Positions 33,646-41,341 of a stretch of DNA of 64,000 nt are shown here, one piece after another (position 1 is the first letter of the stretch; each line of letters starts with the position of its first letter). The DNA lies in assembly GCF_001431415.1 (NCBI RefSeq), contig NZ_LDJI01000004.1, positions 124,001 to 188,000 on the forward strand, written 5' to 3'. The DNA comes from Stenotrophomonas humi (GTDB lineage: Bacteria > Pseudomonadota > Gammaproteobacteria > Xanthomonadales > Xanthomonadaceae). The position numbers were made by a program, and so were the translations under genes. The notes under the pieces were generated by a model, which ran no database searches, was not told where the DNA came from, and saw only the letters and a list, made by a program, of their open reading frames with translations.

Positions 33646-34785
33646 TCAGAACCACTCCAACAGGGACACACCGACGCCGATGTAAGTGGCGCGGTGGTTG
33701 TAGTCGATCATGCTTTCACCGTAACCATCGAACACCTGCACATGGCCGCGCAGCAGGTTGTTGATCGGGAAGCCGTAGTCCAGCTGCACCGAACCATGTG
33801 CGCGGTCACCACTGCGCAGCGAGTGGCGGCCGGTCAGTGCCAGCTCGTGCCCGTTGCGGTTGTAGACCAGGGTGGCGTCACCACGGCCGATGTAGTCCTC
33901 GATGTCCGGGTTGTTGTCCTCGCTGCGGCTTTCCGGGATCCGGTACCAGGGGCGCAGCATGATCGCCCAGTTCTCACGGTCCAGGCCGACATTGAGGATC
34001 ACCCGGTTCCAGCTGCGTGACAGCGGATCGCTGCGACCATTGGACTGGTGGTTGAGGCTGATGCCGGTCATGCGTCCATTCCACCCGAACAGCGAGTAGC
34101 CGTTGCGGAAGGTCAGCATCACCTCGGGCTCGTAATTGGTCTCGCGGAAGGGCCGCGAAAGTTCGCTGTTGTAGGCCTGCCAGCGCGAGCTCTGGGTGTA
34201 GCCCACCCAGATGTCGCCGTTGTCGCCGAACAGGTTCTCGGTGACCTTGGTCTTGAAGCTGAGCTGGAACTTCAGCTCGGTACCGTCCAGTTCCTCCGGC
34301 GCGGTGACGGAGTTGTTGGGGTTGGGCGAGTGCGGCATCACGTTGGGCTTGCTGCTCCAGAATGCAGGCAGCAGGTAAACCGGCTTGTAGGCACGCAGTT
34401 GGAACAGGCCCAGCTTGGAGTCCTTGGCCAGCTCCCAGCGGCTGTCCAGCAGCGAGCCACGGCCGGCATTGGCGGCCAGCGAATCCAGTTCGTCATGGGC
34501 GAACAATTCGTTGCGGCGGGGATTCTGTTCGTCCAGTGCCTTGGCGCTGGCCTTGGCTTCCTTGCGTGCCATGAGCGCGGCACTGGCGGCGGCATCGGCG
34601 GCACGGGTGTCGGCGGGGCTGCGACCCAATGCCTTGTCGTAGCAGGCCAGGCGGGCAGCATCGAAATCCAGGGCGAAGCAGGCCTCCGGCGAGGCGGGCT
34701 CAGGAGCGGCTTCCTGGGCCAAGAGGGGGGTGCTGGCGCCACCCAGGGCAATCAGCAAGGCGTAGTGCAGGGGCGTATTTCGCAT
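33646..34785 (-). CDS. pldA: Outer membrane phospholipase A
   Basis: This 379-residue outer-membrane enzyme hydrolyses phospholipids that reach the outer leaflet. It has a signal peptide (RNTPLHYALLIALGGASTPLLA). A helical N-terminal extension of about 90 residues contains ACYDKALG, then the 12-stranded OMPLA barrel. Catalytic His and Ser lie in NHQSNG, as in E. coli H142 and S144, and WNR follows where the E. coli Asn156 sits. It ends LLEWF, an outer-membrane C-terminal Phe. The N-terminal extension, absent from the E. coli enzyme, is usual in Xanthomonadaceae. The start at 34785 or 34794 are both possible; GGA upstream fits 34785. A 15-bp stem lies just upstream (34816-34849). Confidence 0.9.
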   Translation of the reverse strand: MRNTPLHYALLIALGGASTPLLAQEAAPEPASPEACFALDFDAARLACYDKALGRSPADTRAADAAASAALMARKEAKASAKALDEQNPRRNELFAHDELDSLAANAGRGSLLDSRWELAKDSKLGLFQLRAYKPVYLLPAFWSSKPNVMPHSPNPNNSVTAPEELDGTELKFQLSFKTKVTENLFGDNGDIWVGYTQSSRWQAYNSELSRPFRETNYEPEVMLTFRNGYSLFGWNGRMTGISLNHQSNGRSDPLSRSWNRVILNVGLDRENWAIMLRPWYRIPESRSEDNNPDIEDYIGRGDATLVYNRNGHELALTGRHSLRSGDRAHGSVQLDYGFPINNLLRGHVQVFDGYGESMIDYNHRATYIGVGVSLLEWF

Positions 34786-34815
34786 GGTGTGCATCCGGTC
34801 GCTACGAGGGGCCGG

Positions 34816-34849
34816 GTTGCCCCGGGACACGCGGGTGTCCCGGGGCAAC
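34816..34849. repeat. Perfect 15-base-pair hairpin upstream of pldA
   Basis: GTTGCCCCGGGACAC (34816-34830) and its exact reverse complement (34835-34849) are separated by GCGG. There is no T run on the minus strand, so it is not a canonical terminator, although it lies between DUF456 and pldA. It ends about 31 bases before the pldA start, so it would fold in the pldA leader. Confidence 0.7.
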
Positions 34850-34912
34850 GAATTGGCTTTGAGGGGATTGTCGATGATTGTCCCGTGGAGGGGGAGTCGT
34901 GATGCTGCCAGG

Positions 34913-35398
34913 TCACATGAACCAGGCAGCCGCGAACAGGCCGATCATCGCCATGGCCAGGCCCAGTTTGAGCGCCACGCCCAACACGATGCCCAGCCAG
35001 GTGCCCAGGCCGACCTTGGTTGCCTGGCCGAGCTGGCGCCCGTGTACATACTCGCCGATCAGGGCGCCGGCAAACGGGCCGACAAACAGGCCGATGGGCA
35101 TGAAAAACAGCCCGGCCACCGTACCGATGGCTGCACCAAGCAGGGCCATCCGGCTGGCACCCACCTTCTGCGCGCCGATCACCGTGGACAGCACATCGAC
35201 CACCACCGAGATCAGGGTCAGCACCCCCAGCACCACCAAGGGCAGCCAGCCGACCCGTTCGAAGCCCTCGGTCCAGGCGGCCACCAGCAGGCCAATGAAC
35301 ACCAGCGGGACGCCCGGCAGGGCGGGCAGGATGATGCCGGCCAAGCCGACGATGACCAGCAGGGCGGCAATCAGATAGAAGATGAATGAATAGTCCAT
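34913..35398 (-). CDS. DUF456 membrane protein
   Basis: This is a 161-residue protein with about five membrane helices and the DUF456 pattern. IILPALPGVPLVFIGLLVAAW opens it in outline, followed by a glycine-rich region with GAQKVGASRMALLGAAIG, and FMPIGLFVGPFAGALIGEY. The alternating glycine-rich helices resemble a glycine-zipper arrangement. Function is not known. ATG at 35398. It precedes pldA in the same direction, separated by a 127-base gap that holds a strong hairpin, so co-transcription is doubtful. Confidence 0.82.
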   Translation of the reverse strand: MDYSFIFYLIAALLVIVGLAGIILPALPGVPLVFIGLLVAAWTEGFERVGWLPLVVLGVLTLISVVVDVLSTVIGAQKVGASRMALLGAAIGTVAGLFFMPIGLFVGPFAGALIGEYVHGRQLGQATKVGLGTWLGIVLGVALKLGLAMAMIGLFAAAWFM

Positions 35399-35426
35399 GT
35401 CAACTCTGAGGAAGGACGAATAGGGG

Positions 35427-35456
35427 TTGACTTTAGTGCTTCAGCAGGATTGCAAT
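35427..35456 (+). promoter_or_regulatory. Candidate promoter and long leader of the cold-shock gene
   Basis: TTGACT (35427-35432) resembles a -35 box. TGCAAT at 35451-35456, with an 18-base spacer, is a weak -10. The resulting leader would be about 165 bases, typical of thermosensing cspA leaders. The exact start site is not certain. The rest of 35399-35630 shows no gene. Confidence 0.4.
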
Positions 35457-35630
35457 TTGATTTGCCCCGGGTTAAGTTGCAGCCGCTGAGCTTGGCAAGG
35501 TCACCGTGAATCGTGGCCTGATGGGTAGATCGAATGATTTGCTGCATCGTTGCACCTCGCTTCCTCCTTGCAATCAGCCGCCTTAAGGGGCGTTCCATCA
35601 AACGAGAGAGAGCACCAGGGAGTTAGTGAG

Positions 35631-35840
35631 ATGTCCGATCGCGAAACCGGTACCGTCAAGTGGTTCAATGATGCCAAGGGCTTCGGCTTCATCAGCCGTG
35701 AAAGTGGCGAGGATGTGTTCGTGCACTTCCGCGCCATCCAGTCCGATGGCTTCAAGAGCCTGAAGGAAGGCCAGCAGGTCACCTTCACCGTCGTCCAGGG
35801 CCAGAAGGGCCTGCAGGCCGACGCCGTGCAGCCGGTCTGA
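35631..35840 (+). CDS. Cold-shock domain protein, CspA family
   Basis: This 69-residue single cold-shock domain (OB-fold) has RNP-1 KGFGFI (residues 16-21) and RNP-2 VFVHF (29-33). It opens [17 protein letters not shown], and binds single-stranded RNA or DNA as a chaperone. Paralogues in the same genome may differ in cold inducibility, so the number cannot be assigned. The start at 35631 (MSDRETG) is preceded by AGTTAGTGAG. An in-frame ATG 27 codons upstream lies in the leader and is not family-like. A terminator follows at 35862. Confidence 0.95.
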   Translation: MSDRETGTVKWFNDAKGFGFISRESGEDVFVHFRAIQSDGFKSLKEGQQVTFTVVQGQKGLQADAVQPV

Positions 35841-35861
35841 GACCTGCCGCACATAGAACGA

Positions 35862-35895
35862 AGAAAGGCCCGCGCAAGCGGGCCTTTCTTTTTGC
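35862..35895 (+). terminator. Intrinsic terminator of the cold-shock gene
   Basis: AGAAAGGCCCGC / GCGGGCCTTTCT with a short loop is followed by TTTTG. It lies 22 bases after the stop. Confidence 0.85.
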
Positions 35896-35915
35896 CGGAA
35901 GGCAGCGCCGACAAC

Positions 35916-36404
35916 TCAGCGCAGCACGACGCGGCCGTTGACCACGCGGACGTAGGTGTTCTCGCGGATGCCACCCAGATCCTTCTGGTTGACCATGATC
36001 ACGCGGCCGTCGTCCATGCGCACCTGGATGTCGTAAGAGTTGCCGGTGACGTTCTGCTGGATCTTGTTGCCGGCCAGTGCGCCACCGACAGCGCCTGCCA
36101 CGGCAGCGATGTTCTGGTTGCCCTTGCTGCCGCCGGTGTGGTCGGAGATTTCATGGCCGGCGACGGCGCCCACCAGCCCGCCAAGGATGGCGCCGGTAGC
36201 AGTCGGTGCGGTGCGGCCGGAGGCGACGGTGTTGATGCGGGTAACGATGCCGCAGTCGTTGCATCGGTTCTGGTTGTAGCCGTTGTCGTAACCGCCGCCG
36301 CTGTTGCCGCCGTAATTGCCGCCGTTGCTGTAACCCGGGGAGGTGGCGCAACCGGCCAGGGCCAGGCTGGCAATTGCGCCTACGGCGATCAGTCGAATCT
36401 TCAT
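35916..36404 (-). CDS. Glycine-zipper 2TM lipoprotein (SlyB/Rickettsia 17-kDa type)
   Basis: This 162-residue lipoprotein has lipobox LAGC (Cys19) and a Gly/Asn/Tyr-rich linker (residues 25-50). A glycine-zipper pair follows (TGAILGGLVGAVAGHE and AAVAGAVGGALAGNKI). The C-terminal domain QVRMDDGRVIMV resembles SlyB/PcpA-type OB-like tails. These outer-membrane proteins are stress-linked; SlyB is PhoP-controlled in enterobacteria and protects the outer membrane. A related but longer protein is encoded at 38986 and an OmpA-tailed one at 47588. The start at 36404 gives the signal peptide. Confidence 0.85.
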   Translation of the reverse strand: MKIRLIAVGAIASLALAGCATSPGYSNGGNYGGNSGGGYDNGYNQNRCNDCGIVTRINTVASGRTAPTATGAILGGLVGAVAGHEISDHTGGSKGNQNIAAVAGAVGGALAGNKIQQNVTGNSYDIQVRMDDGRVIMVNQKDLGGIRENTYVRVVNGRVVLR

Positions 36405-36513
36405 GGTGTTTGTCCTTGCCAGATGAGGATGACGGTATGAGGGCATATCCGTCGCGAAGATCGTGTCGTTTTCCATGTGAATGGAGGGCCAACCACATGT
36501 TCAGAACCTGTAC

Positions 36514-36945
36514 TTACTTGAAATCCTGGTGACAGGCCTTGCAGTCGTTGCCGATCTTCTGCGCCACCACCGCCAGCGTTGCGCAGTCCGCCGGCGGCTT
36601 GGCCAGGGCATCGTTCAACGTGGCACGGAAGCGGCTGGCGTGCAGCTGGAAGCGCTGGTCATCGCGCAGGCTGGGGAACGCCGTCTCCAGGTCATTGGAC
36701 AGCGCGCGCAGAGTCTGCAGGCGCGGCGTGGTGTCGTTGATGGTGCAGCGATTCTGCTTCTGGCTGTCGCTGAGCAACTGCGCCTGCTTGGACATCACTG
36801 TCATCAGGCTGCTCGGGAAGTGGTCCTGGCGGGCCTGCAGGGCGCGCATGCCCATCACCGTGGTCACTGCGCCGATCAACAACCCGGCGATGAGCACGAA
36901 CAAATAACGGGAGGCTTTGGACGGCGGGCGGACGGGGTCGGTCAT
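36514..36945 (-). CDS. Membrane-anchored class II (c-prime-like) cytochrome c
   Basis: This 143-residue protein has one N-terminal membrane helix (about residues 14-33) and a four-helix-bundle-like periplasmic part. The single haem motif CKACH stands near the very C-terminus, the position typical of class II cytochrome c (c-prime/c556). Two additional cysteines (near 67 and 121) could form a disulfide. Electron transfer or gas binding in the periplasm is inferred. The unusual point is the permanent anchor; most c-prime proteins are soluble after signal cleavage, so this could also be an uncleaved signal. It does not overlap neighbours. Confidence 0.78.
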   Translation of the reverse strand: MTDPVRPPSKASRYLFVLIAGLLIGAVTTVMGMRALQARQDHFPSSLMTVMSKQAQLLSDSQKQNRCTINDTTPRLQTLRALSNDLETAFPSLRDDQRFQLHASRFRATLNDALAKPPADCATLAVVAQKIGNDCKACHQDFK

Positions 36946-37021
36946 TGCGTTGGCTCCAGAGGCTACGTTGCAGTGAGGGGGTGATGTTCGCTCATTATGC
37001 CGCCAAGGCTAAAATGCGCCG

Positions 37022-37846
37022 ATGAAAGAACAACTGCGTGAGCGATTTGCCGGCGTCGACCGGCTGTACGGAGCGGGCACCATTGAACATCTGGCCACCT
37101 GCAGGGTGGCGGTGGTCGGCATGGGTGGTGTGGGTTCGTGGGTGGTGGAGGCGCTGGTGCGTTCGGCCGTGGGCCACCTCACGTTGATTGACGCCGACGA
37201 TATCTGTGTGTCCAACAGCAACCGCCAGTTGCCGGCGATGGCCGGCCAGTACGGGCGCAACAAGGCGTTGGCGATGGCCGAGCGCTGCCGGGCGATCAAT
37301 CCGGATGTGGACGTGGATGCGGTGGAGTCCTTTCTCACCAGCTCCAACATGGAGCAGTTGCTGGACCGTGGTTTCGACCTGGTGATCGACGCCTGTGACG
37401 CTTTCCGGGTGAAGGTGGAGACCATCGCCTGGTGTCGCCGTCGCAAATTGCCGCTGATCACCGTGGGCGCGGCCGGTGGTCGTACCGACCCGACCCTGGT
37501 GCGGGTGCGTGACGTGTCACGCACCGAACATGACGCGATGATGGCGCTGATCCGCAAGAAGCTGCGCAGCGAATTCAACTTCCCCAAGAACGCGCAACGC
37601 TATTTCGGCGTGCCGGCAGTGTATTCGCTGGAGAACGTGAAGTACCCGCAGGCCGATGGCAGCGTCTGCGGCGTGCGGCCGAACCTGGGGCCTGATGAAG
37701 CGATGAAGCTCGACTGTGGCGCAGGCCTTGGGGCGGCAACGCACATCACCGGTGCGTTTGCTTTCGTCGCGGTAGGCAAGGCGCTGGAAATGCTGCTCAA
37801 GAAGCGCGAAGCCAAGCCAGCGCAAGGCGCTGCTACAGCGGTTTGA
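37022..37846 (+). CDS. tcdA: tRNA threonylcarbamoyladenosine dehydratase TcdA
   Basis: This 274-residue E1-like ThiF/MoeB-family enzyme cyclises t6A37 in tRNAs to ct6A in an ATP-dependent way. N-terminal GMGGVGSWVVEAL is the nucleotide-binding loop; LIDADDICVSNSNRQL is the typical E1 stretch. RYFGVPAVYSLENVKYPQ and CGAGLGAATHITGAF lie in the C-terminal half. Length matches E. coli TcdA (268). Start ATG at 37022. It overlaps the convergent tatD gene by 14 bases at its 3 prime end. Confidence 0.93.
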   Translation: MKEQLRERFAGVDRLYGAGTIEHLATCRVAVVGMGGVGSWVVEALVRSAVGHLTLIDADDICVSNSNRQLPAMAGQYGRNKALAMAERCRAINPDVDVDAVESFLTSSNMEQLLDRGFDLVIDACDAFRVKVETIAWCRRRKLPLITVGAAGGRTDPTLVRVRDVSRTEHDAMMALIRKKLRSEFNFPKNAQRYFGVPAVYSLENVKYPQADGSVCGVRPNLGPDEAMKLDCGAGLGAATHITGAFAFVAVGKALEMLLKKREAKPAQGAATAV

Positions 37847-38603
37847 GCCCAAACAGGCGCTGGGCATTGGCGCTGGTCTGCGTCGCGATTTCTTCGGCTG
37901 TCTGCCCGCGAAGTTCGGCCACGGTTTCAAGGATGACGCTCAGCCGTGCGGGCTCGTTGCGCTGGCCACGGATGCCGGCATCGGGTTGATCCGGGGCATC
38001 GGTTTCCAGCAGCAGGTATTCCAGCGGCATCTGTGCCACCAGGGTGCGCAGGCGATTGGCGCGCGGGTAGGTCAGTGGCCCTCCCAGGCCGATCATGAAG
38101 CCCAGGTTCCACAGCTGTCGGGCCTGCTCGGGGCTGCCCGAGAAACTGTGTACCACCCCGCGCAGCGCCCCGGTCCGGCGGATGCGCTGGATCACCTCGT
38201 CCACCGCACGCCGGGCATGCACCACCAGCGGTAGCTGGTAGCTGTGCGCCAGTTCCAGTTGGCCCTGGAAGAAGAAGCGTTGGCGTTCGGGGTCCAGGTC
38301 CTCGACGAAGAAGTCCAAGCCGCACTCGCCGATGGCAGACGGTGATTCGCGTTCGATCCATTCCCGCAGCAACGGCAGATGTTCAGGCCGGTGCTCGGCA
38401 AGAAACATCGGATGCAGGCCATATGCGGGATGCAGGCCCGGCCGGGAGGCGCATACCTGCTGCAGCTTGGGCCAGCTGGCGGCGGTTACCGCCGGGATGA
38501 CCTGCTGGCGTACCCCGGCCGCTTGGGCGCGGGCCAGCACGGCCTCACGGTCGCTGTCGAATGCGTCGGCATCCAGATGGCAATGGCTGTCTACCAGCTG
38601 CAC
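37833..38603 (-). CDS. TatD-family metal-dependent hydrolase
   Basis: This 256-residue TIM-barrel hydrolase starts MQLVDSHCHLDADAF, with the metal-binding HxH. Further motifs are GECGLDFF (Glu ligand), VVHARRAVDE and LLLETDAPDQP (Asp ligand). TatD family members have 3 prime to 5 prime DNase/exonuclease activity or deaminate D-aminoacyl substrates; TatD, YcfH and YjjV are not separable here. It starts 3 bases after the stop of the small membrane protein gene at 38607, hence one operon. It is convergent and overlapping by 14 bases with tcdA. Confidence 0.9.
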   Translation of the reverse strand: MQLVDSHCHLDADAFDSDREAVLARAQAAGVRQQVIPAVTAASWPKLQQVCASRPGLHPAYGLHPMFLAEHRPEHLPLLREWIERESPSAIGECGLDFFVEDLDPERQRFFFQGQLELAHSYQLPLVVHARRAVDEVIQRIRRTGALRGVVHSFSGSPEQARQLWNLGFMIGLGGPLTYPRANRLRTLVAQMPLEYLLLETDAPDQPDAGIRGQRNEPARLSVILETVAELRGQTAEEIATQTSANAQRLFGLKPL

Positions 38604-38606
38604 GGT

Positions 38607-38831
38607 TCAGGGCTTGCGGGGCAGGGTGGGCGGCTCGCCCACCGGGTCCTTGCGACGCTTCCAGTTGGCCAGGAGCACGGTGCTCAGGCCGAACAGGATC
38701 TCGTCGAGGAACGGCAGCGGATCAGGCAGCAGCATGCTGATGGCAAACAGGGCCGCAGTGATCTTGAACAGAGTGGGATACCGCAGCTTGCGCGCCCAGT
38801 TCATGAACGGCGTCAGCATCATGGTCGACAT
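38607..38831 (-). CDS. DUF6116-type small membrane protein
   Basis: This is a 74-residue protein with one or two hydrophobic segments (LFKITAALFAISMLLP and DEILFGLSTVLLA) and a basic, proline-rich tail. It resembles the small DUF6116 proteins of Xanthomonadaceae; function is unknown. The start at 38831 has CAGGA at suitable spacing. A much longer upstream frame exists but lies opposite a + strand gene and is not supported. It ends 3 bases before tatD. Confidence 0.65.
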   Translation of the reverse strand: MSTMMLTPFMNWARKLRYPTLFKITAALFAISMLLPDPLPFLDEILFGLSTVLLANWKRRKDPVGEPPTLPRKP

Positions 38832-38985
38832 GGCAAATCCTGTTGTAGGGAGGACCAACAGCCGTGATATTGCGACGGTCGCAGCGTTTTCGATAGATGG
38901 CCGCCTGAGGTACCGGCCTCTGTTCAGCTTGATCGTGCTGGAATCGCCCCATATCAGAGCGCGGCCAAGCCGCTGGGAGCCCCCT

Positions 38986-39813
38986 ATGAAGAGCACTACG
39001 ACAACCATCCTGGTGGCAACCGGCGCACTGCTGGTCGGTGGTATCGCCACCGCCGCCTTCATGCAGGGCCGCGACAAGGCCACCACGCTGCCGGCGGCTG
39101 AAACACCGGCCCCGATGGTGGACGGTAGCCTCCCGGCCGACGATGCAGCGACCGATGCGCTCGCGGCAACCGGCAACAAGCTGGAGTACGCCGACGTGCT
39201 CAAGGTCGCCCCGGTGACCCAGAAAGAACGCATCTACGGCACCGTGACCGGCAGCGATCCGATCCGCGAGACCTCGAGCACCAGCACCCCGCATGAAGTC
39301 TGCGAAGACGTGGTGGTGCAGGAGCGCTTGCCCGAGCGCGATGGCAATGTCGGTGGCACGGTTGCCGGTGCGGTGATCGGCGGCCTGCTGGGCAACCAGG
39401 TGGGCGGCGGCAACGGCAAGAAGGCGGCCACCGCGTTGGGTGCAGCTGCAGGTGGTGTGATCGGCAACCAGGTCGACAAGCGCCATGTGGGCGGCCGTGT
39501 GGTCAATCGTACCGAACGCCAGTGCCACACCGAGCAGCGCACGGCGGAATCCAGCCGCGTCACCGGCTACAACGTCACCTACCGCAAGCCCGATGGCAGC
39601 ACCGGGACCATGCGCATGGACAGCAAGCCGGGTGAGCGCGTGTCGCTGGGCAATGCCGACCAGACCATCGGGTATGACGTGACCTACCGTTATGACGGCC
39701 AGGAAAAGACCGTGCGCATGGACAACCGTCCGGCCAGCGATCGCCTGCCGGTACTGGATGGCCAGATCGTGACCCAGACGGCAGCCGTCGACGGCAGCAG
39801 CAACCGCCAGTAA
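38986..39813 (+). CDS. Glycine-zipper 2TM protein with C-terminal repeat domain
   Basis: This 275-residue protein has an N-terminal membrane segment (about 7-24, uncleaved-looking). A poorly structured region follows, with CEDVVVQERLPERDGNVGG. Next is a glycine-zipper pair (VAGAVIGGLLGNQVGG and LGAAAGGVIGNQVD), and a C-terminal domain with two similar blocks: YNVTYRKPDGSTGTMRMDSKPGERV and YDVTYRYDGQEKTVRMDNRP in outline. The layout matches the Rickettsia-17kDa-like group. Start ATG at 38986. A shorter paralogue is at 35916. Located in the inner or outer membrane; role inferred as envelope stress or structure. Confidence 0.82.
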   Translation: MKSTTTTILVATGALLVGGIATAAFMQGRDKATTLPAAETPAPMVDGSLPADDAATDALAATGNKLEYADVLKVAPVTQKERIYGTVTGSDPIRETSSTSTPHEVCEDVVVQERLPERDGNVGGTVAGAVIGGLLGNQVGGGNGKKAATALGAAAGGVIGNQVDKRHVGGRVVNRTERQCHTEQRTAESSRVTGYNVTYRKPDGSTGTMRMDSKPGERVSLGNADQTIGYDVTYRYDGQEKTVRMDNRPASDRLPVLDGQIVTQTAAVDGSSNRQ

Positions 39814-39836
39814 GGCGTGGGATCGAAGGACGATGT

Positions 39837-39868
39837 GGAAGGCCGGCGCAAGCCGGCTTTCCGCGTTT
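39837..39868 (+). terminator. Intrinsic terminator after the glycine-zipper gene
   Basis: GGAAGCCGGC-type stem: GGAAGGCCGGC / GCCGGCTTTCC with a short loop, followed by GCGTTTC. It lies 24 bases after the stop. Confidence 0.65.
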
Positions 39869-39932
39869 CGGGGGGATGCAGTTCCCCTGTCGGGTGCTAG
39901 CGTTAGACGACTCATCAACGGAGCAGACAACC

Positions 39933-40472
39933 ATGAGCGTCTTCGACCTGCGCCTGGAAACCGAACGACTGTTGTTGCGCCCGCCAACTGTGCAGGACTT
40001 CGAAGCCTTCGCCGCGTTCTGCGCCGACCCGATCACCATGCAGCACCTTGGTGGTGTGCAGGCCAAGCCGGTGGCTTGGCGCAGCTTCGCCGGGCTGGTG
40101 GGAAGTTGGCAGTTGCTGGGTTACTCGATGTTCTCGGTAATCGAGAAGAGCAGCGGCCGCTGGATGGGGCGCGTCGGGCCGTGGCAACCGTATGGGTGGC
40201 CGGGCACCGAAGTGGGCTGGAGCATCGCCTCCGAGTTCTGGGGCAGGGGATATGCCCCGGAGGCGGCGCGGGCAAGCATCGACTGGGCGTTCGACACGCT
40301 GGGCTGGAGTGAGGTCATCCATACCATTGCGCCGGATAACACCAACTCACAGGTGGTTGCGCGCAAGTTGGGCTCGAGCATCCTGCGCAGCACGCACCTG
40401 CCGCCGCCGAGCGAAGTACTGGTGGATGTCTGGGGGCAATCGCGTGCGCAGTGGTTGGCGCAACGCCGCTAG
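39933..40472 (+). CDS. GNAT-family N-acetyltransferase (RimJ/RimL type)
   Basis: This 179-residue protein starts LRLETERLLLRPPTVQDFEAFAAF, the usual RimJ/RimL-type opening. Acetyl-CoA-binding elements include VGWSIASEFWGRGYAPEAARASIDWAF in outline, with the GRGY loop. It ends with a family-like IAPDNTNSQVVARKLG. The substrate may be a ribosomal protein N-terminus or a small amine; not identifiable. The start at 39933 fits the family N-terminus and is preferred over an upstream in-frame ATG. Confidence 0.88.
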   Translation: MSVFDLRLETERLLLRPPTVQDFEAFAAFCADPITMQHLGGVQAKPVAWRSFAGLVGSWQLLGYSMFSVIEKSSGRWMGRVGPWQPYGWPGTEVGWSIASEFWGRGYAPEAARASIDWAFDTLGWSEVIHTIAPDNTNSQVVARKLGSSILRSTHLPPPSEVLVDVWGQSRAQWLAQRR

Positions 40473-40635
40473 CGCCAGCCTGTGCGCGGCGGCGAGGTCG
40501 TGCAGTGGAGTGTGGCGCCGCCATGTGGCCGGAAGGTCGCGACATTTGCTGCAATTGCAGCTTTACCCCGCTGCGGGAAGTCCGGTCAAATGAGCGCAGT
40601 CACCTGCCATCGCGGCAGGCGGGAGAACCGGTTCA

Positions 40636-41295
40636 GTGAGTAATTCTGGGGCTGCGTTGACGGTGTATGGCATGTCCACGTCGGGCAATTGTCACAAGGT
40701 GCGATTGCTGCTGGAACAGTTGGGTACACGCTACGACTGGTGCGAGGTGGACAGTGCCGGTGGCCAGACCCGGACGCCGGAATTCCTGGCGATGAACCCG
40801 AACGGCAAAGTACCGTTGGTTCGGCGAAACGATGGCCGCGTGCTCACCGAATCCAATGCCATCCTGTTCTGGTTGGCCGAGGGTACGCCGTTCCTCCCGG
40901 TCGACGGCTGGCAGCGCGCACAGGCGTTGTCATGGATGTTTTTCGAGCAGTACAGCCACGAGCCCTACATCGCAGTGGCGCGTTTCATCTGCGGCTGGAC
41001 GCCGGCCGATTCACCCCGTCGTACTGATCTGCCGAGGCTGCGTGAGCGCGGCCACGAAGCGCTGTCGGTGATGGAGCAGCATCTGGCTGCACATGACTGG
41101 TTCACCGGCCCGCATTACGGCATCGCCGATATCGCACTGTATGCCTATACCTCGGTCGCCGAGGACGGTGGACTGGTCTTGTCGGCCTATCCGGCCTTGC
41201 AGCGCTGGTTGCAACGCGTGCATGAGCAGCCGGGTTTCGTGTCGATGGCCCCGCCCGCTGCGGAGGTGCAGGCCCGCTTTATCGCTTCGCGTTGA
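40636..41295 (+). CDS. Glutathione S-transferase family protein
   Basis: This 219-residue GST has an N-terminal thioredoxin fold (YGMSTSGNCHKVRLLLEQLG, with a candidate catalytic Ser) and glutathione-binding GKVPLVRRNDGRVLTESNAILFWLAEG. The helical C-terminal domain extends to about 215. The start is GTG at 40636, preceded by GGCGGGAGAACC at good spacing. It sits 46 bases upstream of the fused E1 gene, so it may be co-transcribed. Substrate unknown. Confidence 0.9.
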   Translation: MSNSGAALTVYGMSTSGNCHKVRLLLEQLGTRYDWCEVDSAGGQTRTPEFLAMNPNGKVPLVRRNDGRVLTESNAILFWLAEGTPFLPVDGWQRAQALSWMFFEQYSHEPYIAVARFICGWTPADSPRRTDLPRLRERGHEALSVMEQHLAAHDWFTGPHYGIADIALYAYTSVAEDGGLVLSAYPALQRWLQRVHEQPGFVSMAPPAAEVQARFIASR

Positions 41296-41341
41296 ATCCC
41301 AATCCCCCGCAATACCTGTCTGCCTTGTGGAGTCTGTCTGC

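Noticed and set aside
38332-38985. A long N-terminal extension of the glycine-zipper gene at 38986
   Set aside because: It overlaps tatD and the DUF6116-type gene on the other strand and has no similarity; the membrane segment starts right after the ATG at 38986.
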